A DNA stretch of 64,000 nt from Chitinophagaceae bacterium (lineage in GTDB: Bacteria > Bacteroidota > Bacteroidia > Chitinophagales > Chitinophagaceae): positions 1 through 64,000 of the forward strand of contig JALNZE010000004.1 of the NCBI GenBank assembly GCA_023229465.1, read 5' to 3'. The notes beneath the pieces are model-generated. The model did not search any database and was not told the origin of the DNA. It worked only from the letters and a program-made list of their open reading frames with translations. The position numbers and the translations under genes were made by a program. Shown here piece by piece: positions 1 to 7,980 of this stretch; position 1 is the stretch's first letter; each line of letters begins with the position of its first letter.

Positions 1-111
1 GAAAATCTACCGCCAACTTCCTTTTTGTTTCCTGGCTGTCTTTGCTGCCTCGCTTTTTTATCATTATCATCTCATAAAGATACAAAATAAATTTTAATGT
101 ATCACTAAATT

Positions 112-960
112 ATGCTCTCATTAATAAGTAAGATCAATGATTCTAACCCATTGCTTAAAACCGTTATGGTTTCTGCTTATGGAGATATGGAGAACATTCG
201 GAGTGCTATGAATAAAGGCGCATTTGATTTTGTGTGCAAACCGGTTAATTTTGAGGATCTGGAACTTACCATCGAAAAAACCATCAAACATGTTGCCCAA
301 TTAAATGAAACCCTGAAAGCCATCAAGGAAAATAATATCCTGCGCATGTATGTGGATGAGAACGTTCTCAATTTTATGGCCAGCCAGCAATTCGAAGACT
401 CATTAATGGTTAATGAAACTATTGAGGCTACAGTTGTATTTATTGATATATGTGGGTTTACAGCTATCACAGAAAAAGGAGCCGCAGATACCGTAGTGAA
501 AATGCTAAATAAATATTTCGATGTGATGGTAAAAGAGATTATTGCACAAAATGGGCATATAGATAAATTTATCGGCGATGCGATAATGGCTGTATTTAGA
601 GGCAACTATCAATTAGACAGGGCCATTGATGCCTGCCTCTCTATCCGCTTACAATTAGGGTCACTTCCCCAAAATGAAGCCGATATTGATTTTATGCCAC
701 AAGTTTCAATTGGTATTAATAATGGTGAGCTGATATCAGGCAATATAGGGTCTGGCAATCTTCGTAGGCTTGATTATACTGTTGTGGGCGATGTGGTAAA
801 TACCGCTGCCCGCCTTCAGTCTATCGCCAACCCTGGGCAGATTGTTATATCAGAAGCTGCTTATCAAAAGGTAAAAGAGTCCTTTAACTGTAAAAGTGTT
901 GGTCAGGTGAGTCTGAAAAATAAACAATACCCAGTGGATATTTATGAGGTGGTTGATTAA
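112..960 (+). CDS. Class III adenylate/guanylate cyclase with truncated receiver domain
   Basis: Predicted cytosolic nucleotidyl cyclase making cAMP or cGMP. Residues about 1-60 are only the second half of a response-regulator receiver: the conserved Ser (SAYGD, residue 21) and the KP motif (Lys43) are present, but the half carrying the phospho-acceptor Asp is missing. A short linker helix follows. The catalytic domain (about 105-280) has metal-binding Asp112 (FIDICGFT), Lys152 and Asp156 (DKFIGDAIMAVF), and the DYTVVGD...VNTAARL block, so the core looks intact. The normal REC-cyclase architecture would need about 55 more N-terminal residues, and the 111 bases upstream do not encode them in any frame I could follow. 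The gene is therefore probably a 5'-truncated remnant, or a cyclase freed from phosphorylation control. Family call is sure; whether it is expressed is not. Confidence 0.8.
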   Translation: MLSLISKINDSNPLLKTVMVSAYGDMENIRSAMNKGAFDFVCKPVNFEDLELTIEKTIKHVAQLNETLKAIKENNILRMYVDENVLNFMASQQFEDSLMVNETIEATVVFIDICGFTAITEKGAADTVVKMLNKYFDVMVKEIIAQNGHIDKFIGDAIMAVFRGNYQLDRAIDACLSIRLQLGSLPQNEADIDFMPQVSIGINNGELISGNIGSGNLRRLDYTVVGDVVNTAARLQSIANPGQIVISEAAYQKVKESFNCKSVGQVSLKNKQYPVDIYEVVD

Positions 961-1145
961 AGTTCAGAGTGGAGTACCCACGTAAATTAATCCCCTTTGA
1001 ATCTGTTCTGAATAATCTGGTAATTTTTTATACTAATAAATTTAACTTACCTGTCCGGATCATCCATTTGAACCAATTGATTGAAGCAAAAAAAACTGCC
1101 GAACGAAATAAGGAGTTGAACGACATTGAGAACCTGCCTGGTTAA
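957..1145 (+). pseudogene. Remnant of a nucleotidyltransferase-like C-terminus, copy 1
   Basis: An open stretch without an ATG start follows the cyclase stop and ends at TAA 1143-1145. Its last 30 codons (from 1056) read RIIHLNQLIEAKKTAERNKE followed by LNDIENLPG. The pattern 'IxxLIxxKKxxxRxKxLxDIExL' is the usual tail of MNT/AbiEii-like nucleotidyltransferases, so I read it as the end of such a gene whose body is lost. A second, diverged copy lies at 2522-2650 on the other side of the Fic gene. The family assignment rests on the tail motif only. Confidence 0.45.
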
Positions 1146-1328
1146 ATGAATCAATAATTTAAATTTTCAGATACAGGTACTAAATAGAACTTGTTCTTTT
1201 AAATTTCCGGGATTACTGTGTATGTTTTTGATACCAGACCAGATACCGTTCTATTTGAGAAACCAGATAATAGGGAAGACTAAGTAATCTATACTTTTTC
1301 CCGGTGTATACCATGCCCAACCGAAATA

Positions 1329-2399
1329 TCAAGTTTCGTGTTTTAATATTTTCAGAAGACTGGTGTTTACATAAAAATTATCTCTCCCAACTTTTTGTTT
1401 TTCAAGGATACCCATTTCAATAAGTTGGTCAAAATACCTGATACAGGTATTTCTACTCACATTTAAATCGTTCATCAAATACTCGATTTTGGTATAAGGA
1501 TACTTGAATAAATTGTTGATTAATTCAAGGGAATAGATTTTACCGGCGCTATTTTTGATTAGTTCTGTATGTGCATTAATACATTGACTTATTTTAAGTA
1601 CCATCAACGAGGTTTGTTTTGAAGTTTCAATAACAGCTTCCAGCATAAACAATACCCACTCTTCCCAACGGTGTTCTTTTCTGACAACATTCAATAATCT
1701 ATAATAGTCACTCTTATTTTGAATTATGTGCCTGCTTATATAAAGAATGGGCATTTTCAAAAGACCTTTATTGATTAAATATAGAATATTGATAATTCTT
1801 CCTGTTCTTCCATTGCCATCATAGAATGGATGAACCGTTTCAAACTGGTGGTGTATTACGGCCATTTTTACAAGTGGGTCAACATTTAATAAACTATCAT
1901 CATTAATGAATTCCACTAAATTTTTCATCAAGCTCAAAATGGTTTCATAGTCCTGGGGTGGTTCATAAACAACTTCACCTGTAGCATCATTTAATAATTT
2001 GGTGCCGGGTAATTTTCTTAACCCGGCATTATTTTGTTCAATAATGGATTGAATTTCGATAATATGATTTATGGTAAGAATTTGGTTTTTTTGTATCAGT
2101 TTCACGCCAACATGCAATGCTTTTGAATACGCATGAACTTCTTTGGCAGGTGCTGTTTTAAAAATCGAACTATCCCAATTTGATTGGTAAACATCATCAA
2201 ATGTTGAAATGATATTTTCAATTGCTGAACTTTCCTTAGCCTCCTGAAGTGATAATGTTTCAATTAGGATATTCGGGTTTGGAATTGACGTAGTCGCTGC
2301 TTTCAAATCACCCAAAAACCTATGCGCCTCAGCTACCTTCTTCAAAATAGGGATGGTTTCAAAGTTGAATTCAACTGGCAAGGGTTTTATTTCACTCAT
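1329..2399 (-). CDS. Fic family protein (class II, with inhibitory helix and winged-helix tail)
   Basis: Predicted cytosolic Fic enzyme of 356 residues, most likely an AMP-transferase that modifies a protein hydroxyl group. The catalytic motif HPFYDGNGRTGR (residues 190-201) is complete. The inhibitory motif [S/T]xxxE[G/N] is present N-terminally as S57-SAI-E61-N62, which defines class II, autoinhibited Fic proteins. The C-terminal ~70 residues look like a winged helix (ending near GILEKQKVGRDNF), so the protein may bind DNA. I chose the Met at 2399 (MSEIKPLPVE), where homology starts; a longer frame to 2489 runs through the operator-like array. No antitoxin gene is adjacent. Target unknown. 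Confidence 0.88.
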   Translation of the reverse strand: MSEIKPLPVEFNFETIPILKKVAEAHRFLGDLKAATTSIPNPNILIETLSLQEAKESSAIENIISTFDDVYQSNWDSSIFKTAPAKEVHAYSKALHVGVKLIQKNQILTINHIIEIQSIIEQNNAGLRKLPGTKLLNDATGEVVYEPPQDYETILSLMKNLVEFINDDSLLNVDPLVKMAVIHHQFETVHPFYDGNGRTGRIINILYLINKGLLKMPILYISRHIIQNKSDYYRLLNVVRKEHRWEEWVLFMLEAVIETSKQTSLMVLKISQCINAHTELIKNSAGKIYSLELINNLFKYPYTKIEYLMNDLNVSRNTCIRYFDQLIEMGILEKQKVGRDNFYVNTSLLKILKHET

Positions 2400-2411
2400 T
2401 TTAGTTAATTT

Positions 2412-2501
2412 ATGGGTTATTTTGTTTAAATATAACCCAATTTTGATATGATTTGAGTTGTAATAATAAAATATAACCCAAAATGACACAATAATGGGTT
2501 G
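2412..2501 (-). promoter_or_regulatory. Array of four TGGGTT half-sites at the fic start
   Basis: Four near-identical 9-mers lie immediately upstream of the chosen fic start: ATGGGTTAT (2412-2420), ATAACCCAA (2432-2440), ATAACCCAA (2473-2481) and AATGGGTTG (2493-2501). They form one inward-facing pair and one outward-facing pair. Each pair has exactly 20 bp between start points, and the pairs are 41 bp apart, about 2, 4 and 2 helical turns. This geometry is typical of an operator bound by a dimer. The Fic protein's own winged-helix tail is a plausible binder (inference). Confidence 0.55.
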
Positions 2502-2521
2502 TTTTAGATGAGTTTATCTTT

Positions 2522-2650
2522 CTTCTCCCTATAGAGCGAATAGATTCGATTGCTATTCGGATTATTCACCTGAGTCCGTTAATTGAATCAAAAAAAGCTA
2601 CCGGAAGAAATAAGGAACTGAATGTTCTTGAAAATTTATCTCCATTAATT
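2522..2650 (+). pseudogene. Remnant of a nucleotidyltransferase-like C-terminus, copy 2
   Basis: Read in frame, 2534-2640 gives ERIDSIAIRIIHLSPLIESK followed by KATGRNKELNVLENLS. It matches copy 1 at 1056-1140 in RIIHL-xx-LIE-x-KK-xxx-RNKELN-xx-EN. The frame has no proper start and runs on without the expected stop, so it is a dead fragment. Both copies are on the plus strand and bracket the minus-strand Fic gene. Confidence 0.45.
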
Positions 2651-2729
2651 TCAGTCCCAATTTTTCATTTTGCCTATTTCATTTTAAAAAGTATCTTAGA
2701 GTATGCCCTACCGGAATATAATCCCTTTT

Positions 2730-2989
2730 ATGTATGTACTTGCCTTCGCTTTTGGTATCCTTTCAATTTTTGCAAAAGCAACACATATAACTACTCCTTT
2801 CGGATGGTTTATTGCTTCCTTAGCAGCACAATTTTTTTTGCAGTTTCCGCTATCTATGAACTTCGCAGTTCAGAACAGTTGAGCAATAGCCAGAAGTCAA
2901 CATGGAGCGGCTTATTATTGGTGGCACCATTATTTTTTGGCATATTTTATTTGAGGAGAATACGAAGAAAAGCAGGATTAAATAATTAA
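2730..2989 (+). pseudogene. Small membrane protein broken by a frameshift in a T8 run
   Basis: Two overlapping frames make one coherent protein. Frame one starts with ATG 2730 and runs to TGA 2880-2882. Frame two runs through 2989 and supplies the rest. The switch point is a run of eight T at 2832-2839; a ninth T would join them into about 86 residues with three membrane segments (roughly MYVLAFAFGILSIF, FGWFIASLAAQFFF and WSGLLLVAPLFFGIFYL) and a basic tail RRIRRK. No family recognised. It could be a recent mutation, a phase-variable tract or a sequencing error. Confidence 0.5.
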
Positions 2990-3020
2990 GAGGAGCTTAC
3001 AGTATTATTCATCATTGATC

Positions 3021-3836
3021 TTAATAAGACTCGGAATTATCAGGAAATATTTTGTGTGTAACATCAAAAATATATTGACTAACAGCTTCACTAATCAGGT
3101 GGTTCAAATCTATATACTTTCGTACGAATTTTGGGTTAAAATCCGGGTTGAGGCCAAGCATATCATGCATAACTAAAACCTGGCCATCACATTCATTGCC
3201 CGCTCCAATACCAATGGTTGGTATGGATAGTTTACCGGTAACTTCTTTGGCCAGTTTAGCGGGTATTTTTTCAAGTACAATCGCGAAACAACCTGCCTCC
3301 TGTAAAAGAAGCGCGTCTTTAATTAGCGTATCATGCGCTGTTTGATTGGTTGCCTGAACTTCATAGGATCCTAACTGATTGATACTTTGAGGCGTTAAAC
3401 CCAGGTGGCCCATTACAGGAATGCCGGTAGTAACCACTTTTTTGACAGATGCGGTAATTTCCTCGCCCCCCTCCATCTTCACCGCGTTCGCACCCGATTC
3501 CTTCACGATTCTGATAGCTGAATAAACCGCGTCATTTTCATTTACCTGGTAAGATCCAAATGGCAGATCTACTACTACCATTGATTTTTCAGACGCCTTT
3601 ACTACCGCGCCGGCATGATAAATCATTTGCTCAAGCGTAATGGGTAAAGTTGTTGAAAAACCGGAGAATACATTTGCCGCGCTGTCGCCTACCAGTAGGA
3701 TATCAATGCCGGCCCGATCAAAAATTTTAGCAAAAGTATAATCATAAGCAGTTAGCATGGATATGATTTCACCGGTTGCTTTTTTTTCTTTTAAGACTTT
3801 TGTCGTTACTTTTTTTCTGTTTGTATTTGTATTCAT
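3021..3836 (-). CDS. panB: 3-methyl-2-oxobutanoate hydroxymethyltransferase
   Basis: First step of pantothenate synthesis: transfers a hydroxymethyl group from 5,10-methylene-THF to 2-oxoisovalerate, giving ketopantoate. Length (271) is normal. Family blocks seen include MLTAYDYTFAKIFD, the metal-site region LLVGDSAANVFSG, VVVDLPFGSY, KMEGG, PVMGHLGLTPQS, IGIGAGNECDGQVLV and HDMLGL. The start codon follows the panC stop with no gap (TGAATG across 3839-3834), so the two genes are translationally coupled. Cytosolic. Confidence 0.97.
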   Translation of the reverse strand: MNTNTNRKKVTTKVLKEKKATGEIISMLTAYDYTFAKIFDRAGIDILLVGDSAANVFSGFSTTLPITLEQMIYHAGAVVKASEKSMVVVDLPFGSYQVNENDAVYSAIRIVKESGANAVKMEGGEEITASVKKVVTTGIPVMGHLGLTPQSINQLGSYEVQATNQTAHDTLIKDALLLQEAGCFAIVLEKIPAKLAKEVTGKLSIPTIGIGAGNECDGQVLVMHDMLGLNPDFNPKFVRKYIDLNHLISEAVSQYIFDVTHKIFPDNSESY

Positions 3837-4700
3837 TCAGGATACTATGTCTAAATTGTCAATTAATCGGATTCCTTCAATACAGGCCGCTGAAATTAAA
3901 ATACTTTTACCGGTTGTTTTATTAAAAACCGGAACAACATTAAAATCATTATCAACTAATTCAAAATAATCTACTTTTTCAAAACCATTGCCTAGTAGAG
4001 AATAGATCATTTTATTTTTTAATTGATAAAATTCAACAGCCTCAACTGAATTATTTAATATTTCTTTCGCTTCCTGTAATGCTTTAAATAGGTTGCCGGC
4101 TTTTTGTATACCTTGTTTTGAAAGCCTTAGATTCCTGCTGCTTAATGCTAATCCGTTTTTTTCTCTTATCGTTTCTGAAACTACCATTTTGATTGTATGC
4201 TGCCATCCTTTTAATCTAAAGAGTTCCGCTATTACTTTGCATTGCTGAAAATCTTTTTTCCCCAGGTAAAGGGTTGATGGTTTGATAATTTCAACCAACC
4301 GATCAATTACGGCACATACCCCCTGAAAGTGACCTGGCCTGTATTTGCCTTCAAATATATTCTCCAGCTTTCCAAGCTCATAAAAAGGTTGCCTGTAATG
4401 AATGCCATATAGCTCATTCGCTTCAGGTAAAAAAACCATGTCACACCCCGCGCTTTCTAATAATAAGATATCATTTTCAACTCTTTTTGGGTATTTTTCA
4501 AAATCTGATTTGTCATTAAACTGATGAGGATTTACAAAAATACTGCATACCGTAAATTCTTTTTGAGCGATAGATTTTTTAATAAGACTGATGTGCCCAT
4601 CGTGTAAAGCGCCCATGGTTGGCACAAATCCAACAGCAGGTATATTCCTGTTTGTAGAAATAAACCTGTTATATTCAGCTATGGAGTGTACTAAGTGCAA
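3837..4700 (-). CDS. panC: Pantothenate synthetase
   Basis: Joins pantoate and beta-alanine with ATP to make pantothenate. 287 residues, normal. Motifs: PTMGALHDGHISLI (HIGH-type ATP site), SIFVNPHQF, RPGHFQGVCAV and LGKKDFQQ, and SSRN in the KMSKS-like region. The start at 4700 is TTG. The frame has no ATG before the essential PTMGALH motif, so TTG must be used unless the start is further up, and there is no in-frame ATG upstream. The gene precedes panB. No panD or panE is visible in the window. Confidence 0.96.
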   Translation of the reverse strand: MHLVHSIAEYNRFISTNRNIPAVGFVPTMGALHDGHISLIKKSIAQKEFTVCSIFVNPHQFNDKSDFEKYPKRVENDILLLESAGCDMVFLPEANELYGIHYRQPFYELGKLENIFEGKYRPGHFQGVCAVIDRLVEIIKPSTLYLGKKDFQQCKVIAELFRLKGWQHTIKMVVSETIREKNGLALSSRNLRLSKQGIQKAGNLFKALQEAKEILNNSVEAVEFYQLKNKMIYSLLGNGFEKVDYFELVDNDFNVVPVFNKTTGKSILISAACIEGIRLIDNLDIVS

Positions 4701-4710
4701 TTTCTTTCTG

Positions 4711-4718
4711 CAAAAATA
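4711..4718 (-). promoter_or_regulatory. Probable -7 box of panC-panB
   Basis: On the minus strand these bases read TATTTTTG, an exact match to the Bacteroidota -7 consensus TAnnTTTG. Only 10 bases separate it from the TTG start of panC, so the inferred mRNA would have a leader of only a few bases. A clear -33 TTG is not visible. Confidence 0.4.
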
Positions 4719-4769
4719 TAGTATTTCATGAATGCTTAATTGTTATGTTTAATTTTTACATTTATAGGT

Positions 4770-5540
4770 ATGAGTTGGAATTTAAACGGTAAAACAGCCA
4801 TTATTACTGGTGGAACCAAGGGCATCGGTTTAGCCATTTCAAAGGAATTTTTGAATTTGGGCGCTAATTTAATTGTTATTGCCCGCGATGAGGCAATACT
4901 GGATGCTTGTCTGCACCAGTGGCATACCGAAGGTTATCCTGTTACCGGGATAGCCGCTGATATAGGTAACAAAAAGCATCATCAGAAAATTTTACAGGCC
5001 GTTGGTGAAAAAACCACTTCGGTTGATATATTAGTTAATAATGTTGGCGATAATGTACCTAAATCATTTATTGCGTATGCTGATACCGAGTATTTGAATA
5101 TTTTCAATGTTAATTTGTTTGGCGCCATTGACATGTTGCGTTTATTTTTTCCGTTATTATCAAAATCTTCAGCCGCTTCAGTTATTAATATGGCGTCAGT
5201 AGCGGGTATTACCAATGTTGGAACCGGGGCAATGTATGCAATGTGTAAATCGGCTGTTATACAACTTACCAAATGCCTGGCTGTTGAATGGGCGCCGTAT
5301 CATATCAGGGTTAACGCGGTAGCTCCCTGGTTTACCGGAACGGATAGAATAAACAGATTATTGCAAAATGAGGCTTTAAAAGAGTATGTAATCAATCATA
5401 CTCCTTTAGGCAGAATCGCTTCAACTGAAGAAATTGCTAATACGGTGGCCTTTCTGGCCATGAGCCGGGCTTCTTATATAACCGGTGAAACGATAGTGGT
5501 CGATGGGGGTTTTCTGGCAAATCAAGGGGACGTCTTCTAA
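4770..5540 (+). CDS. SDR family oxidoreductase
   Basis: NAD(P)-dependent short-chain dehydrogenase of 256 residues in the tropinone-reductase-like group. The nucleotide motif TGGTKGIG (residues 13-20), NNVG in place of NNAG, and the catalytic set Ser143, Tyr156, Lys160 (YAMCK) are present, as is the C-terminal TGETIVVDGG. Start set at ATG 4770 (MSWNLNGKTA), where homology begins; an upstream ATG at 4740 would add ten hydrophobic residues not typical of the family. Divergent from panC. Substrate unknown. Confidence 0.9.
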   Translation: MSWNLNGKTAIITGGTKGIGLAISKEFLNLGANLIVIARDEAILDACLHQWHTEGYPVTGIAADIGNKKHHQKILQAVGEKTTSVDILVNNVGDNVPKSFIAYADTEYLNIFNVNLFGAIDMLRLFFPLLSKSSAASVINMASVAGITNVGTGAMYAMCKSAVIQLTKCLAVEWAPYHIRVNAVAPWFTGTDRINRLLQNEALKEYVINHTPLGRIASTEEIANTVAFLAMSRASYITGETIVVDGGFLANQGDVF

Positions 5541-5631
5541 TACTATTCAATCAAATTTGTTGTACATTTTATCCCCTTTGGCCTTATTTGCCGCTTTTTT
5601 ATTAATTTTTCCCTCTTAACCTTGCCTGCCA

Positions 5632-6156
5632 ATGATTCACCGAAGAAAATTGCTGAAACAGTTTGTTTTTGTGGGTGCCGGAATAGCAATCATTCCTTCC
5701 TGCCTCTCAGATAAAAGCAAATCATCCATCTTACTAAAAAAAATCAATGTCAGCGGTGATGATGAACAGATGCTTGCCGAACTCTGCGAATCCATCCTGC
5801 CCAAAACAACTACCCCCGGCGCAAAAGATATCTCCGCGCATCTTTTTGTTTTAAAGATGGTGGATGACTGTACGTCAAAAGAAGACCAGGATACATTCAT
5901 CGGCGGGCTTACTGCTTTCAATGATTTCAGTAAAACAATTACCGGAAAATATTTTAGGGATTGCCATTCTGCGGAACGTGCAATAGTGCTGAAACAGTTG
6001 ATCGCCATCAAAGATGATACAACTAACCTGGCTGCTTTTTTTAAAACAGTAAAACGATATACTATCCAGGCTTACACCGGTTCTGAATTTTTTCTCACCA
6101 GGGTCCAGGTATATGAGCTCATTCCGGGCAGGTACCATGGATGTGTTCCTGCATAA
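5632..6156 (+). CDS. Gluconate 2-dehydrogenase subunit 3 family protein
   Basis: Small partner subunit of a membrane-associated GMC dehydrogenase. 174 residues. It begins MIHRRKLLKQFVFVGAGIAI, a twin-arginine-like signal with a cysteine soon after (IPSCLSD), suggesting export and perhaps lipid anchoring. The rest is helical and matches the subunit-3 pattern (ESILPKTTTPGAKDI, then GRYHGCVPA near the end). It lies 15 bases before the GMC gene, the classic pairing, so the two should form one periplasmic complex feeding electrons to the respiratory chain. Confidence 0.88.
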   Translation: MIHRRKLLKQFVFVGAGIAIIPSCLSDKSKSSILLKKINVSGDDEQMLAELCESILPKTTTPGAKDISAHLFVLKMVDDCTSKEDQDTFIGGLTAFNDFSKTITGKYFRDCHSAERAIVLKQLIAIKDDTTNLAAFFKTVKRYTIQAYTGSEFFLTRVQVYELIPGRYHGCVPA

Positions 6157-6171
6157 TTTAAAAATACTATA

Positions 6172-7866
6172 ATGGGAAATCCGAAAAATACATTTGACGT
6201 GATAGTAATTGGTTCCGGTATGAGTGGTGGATGGGCGGCAAAAGAATTTACTGAAAAAGGATTGAAAACCCTTGTGTTGGAAAGAGGGCGGGAAGTAAAG
6301 CATTTGCGGGATTATCCTACCACCAATAAAATGCCCTGGGAATTTGAACACCGCAATGAGGTTCCCAAAGATATCAAAGATGCCAACCCGGTTGTGAGCC
6401 GTTGTTATGCTTTCAGGGAAGATGCCATGCATTTTTTAGTAAAGGATACGGAACATCCATATATACAGGAAAAGCCGTTCGACTGGATCCGCGGATACCA
6501 GACAGGTGGAAAATCACTGTTATGGGCAAGGCAAACACAAAGATGGAGTAGGTATGATTTTGAAGGGCCCAAACGGGATGGTTTTGCCGTTGACTGGCCC
6601 ATCAGGTATAACGACCTGGCGCCCTGGTATAGCCATGTAGAAAAATTTGCAGGTATTTCAGGTAACAAAGACGGCCTTGCCATATTGCCCGACGGTGAAT
6701 TTTTGCCGGCCCTTGACCTGTCATGTGTAGAAAATTATTTCAAAGACTTTGTTGCAAAAAATTATCAGAACCGTCATATTATTTATGGGCGCTGCGCACA
6801 TATAACTGAGCCTAAACAAATTCACCTTGATCAGGGACGGGCTCAATGCCAGAACAGAAACCTTTGTCAGCGTGGTTGCCCGTTTGGCGGGTATTTCAGT
6901 TCCAATTCTTCCACCATACCCTGGGCAGAACGTACCGGTAACCTTACCATGGTTTCACAAGCGGTGGTACATTCCGTTATCTATGATGACAAGGCAGGAA
7001 AAGCAACCGGTGTAAAAGTGATTGACGCGATTACTAAAAAAGAAACCGAGTATTTTGCCCGAATTATTTTTGTAAATGCGGGGGTATTGAATACCAACCT
7101 GATATTGTTGAATTCAACCTCTTCCCGGTTTCCGGCCGGATTGGGAAATGACAATGGCCTGCTTGGTAAATATGTAGCATTCCATAATTACCGCGCAAGG
7201 GTATCCGGTAAATTTGATGGGATGCTGGATAAAACCACAGATGGCCGTTCACCTACCAGTGCATACATACCCAGGTTTAGAAATGTGGAAAAGCAGGAAA
7301 CCAATTTTCTCAGGGGCTATGCCGCTGGGTTTTCTGCCAACCGCGGAATAAACAGGCATACCGAAGGGTTTGGAGAAGATCTTAAATCCGCTATCAATAA
7401 ACGTGAATTGGGGCCATGGAATGTGGGCTCACATATGATGGGTGAAACCATTCCCAAAGAAAGCAATTTTGTTACACTTGATAAAGACCGGAAAGATGCA
7501 TGGGGCATTCCGCAGTTGAGGATTAATATTGCATATGATGATAATGACGAGAAAATGGTAAAGGACTACCAGGAGCAGTTAACAGAAATGTTTACCCGTG
7601 CCGGATTCTATGATATCAAAACATCCGACAGTAAACAGGCGCCGGGATTGGATATTCATGAAATGGGGGGGGTGCGCATGGGGCATGATGCCAAAACATC
7701 TTTACTGAATAAATGGAACCAGTTGCATGCCTGTAAAAATGTATTTGTAACAGATGGTGCCTGTATGACCTCTACTTCCACCCAAAATCCATCGCTAACG
7801 TATATGGCCATTACTGCAAGGGCCGTTGATTATGCAGTAAAAGAAATGAAAAAATTGACTATTTAG
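6172..7866 (+). CDS. GMC family oxidoreductase (large subunit)
   Basis: FAD-dependent sugar or alcohol dehydrogenase of 564 residues. FAD site GSGMSGG at residues 14-20; GMC blocks TGGKSLLWARQTQRW, the Cys-rich CQNRNLCQRGCPFGGY, and the C-terminal DGACMTSTSTQNPSLTYMA with HEMGGVRMGHD nearby. No signal peptide of its own, so it would be carried out with the subunit-3 partner. Substrate cannot be read; relatives oxidise gluconate, glucosides or other polyols. Confidence 0.93.
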   Translation: MGNPKNTFDVIVIGSGMSGGWAAKEFTEKGLKTLVLERGREVKHLRDYPTTNKMPWEFEHRNEVPKDIKDANPVVSRCYAFREDAMHFLVKDTEHPYIQEKPFDWIRGYQTGGKSLLWARQTQRWSRYDFEGPKRDGFAVDWPIRYNDLAPWYSHVEKFAGISGNKDGLAILPDGEFLPALDLSCVENYFKDFVAKNYQNRHIIYGRCAHITEPKQIHLDQGRAQCQNRNLCQRGCPFGGYFSSNSSTIPWAERTGNLTMVSQAVVHSVIYDDKAGKATGVKVIDAITKKETEYFARIIFVNAGVLNTNLILLNSTSSRFPAGLGNDNGLLGKYVAFHNYRARVSGKFDGMLDKTTDGRSPTSAYIPRFRNVEKQETNFLRGYAAGFSANRGINRHTEGFGEDLKSAINKRELGPWNVGSHMMGETIPKESNFVTLDKDRKDAWGIPQLRINIAYDDNDEKMVKDYQEQLTEMFTRAGFYDIKTSDSKQAPGLDIHEMGGVRMGHDAKTSLLNKWNQLHACKNVFVTDGACMTSTSTQNPSLTYMAITARAVDYAVKEMKKLTI

Positions 7867-7953
7867 TGTAACATTTAATGGTAGGAATCCTCTGCCAGTA
7901 ATAGTACGCTAATTTTTAGGACCGGCTTTTGTGGGGAAGATCAATAATTATAT

Positions 7954-7970
7954 CTTAATTTGTAATTAAG
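7954..7970. promoter_or_regulatory. Inverted repeat before fbp
   Basis: CTTAATT (7954-7960), TGT, AATTAAG (7964-7970): a perfect 7-bp inverted repeat ending 10 bases before the fbp ATG. It includes TAATTTG, a partial -7 box. It may be an operator or a small 5' hairpin limiting translation. Confidence 0.3.
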
Positions 7971-7980
7971 AATTTAATAA

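Noticed and set aside
5875..6432. A 185-codon open frame on the minus strand
   Set aside because: It lies wholly opposite the subunit-3 and GMC genes, which have clear family motifs; the antisense frame has no recognisable domain.
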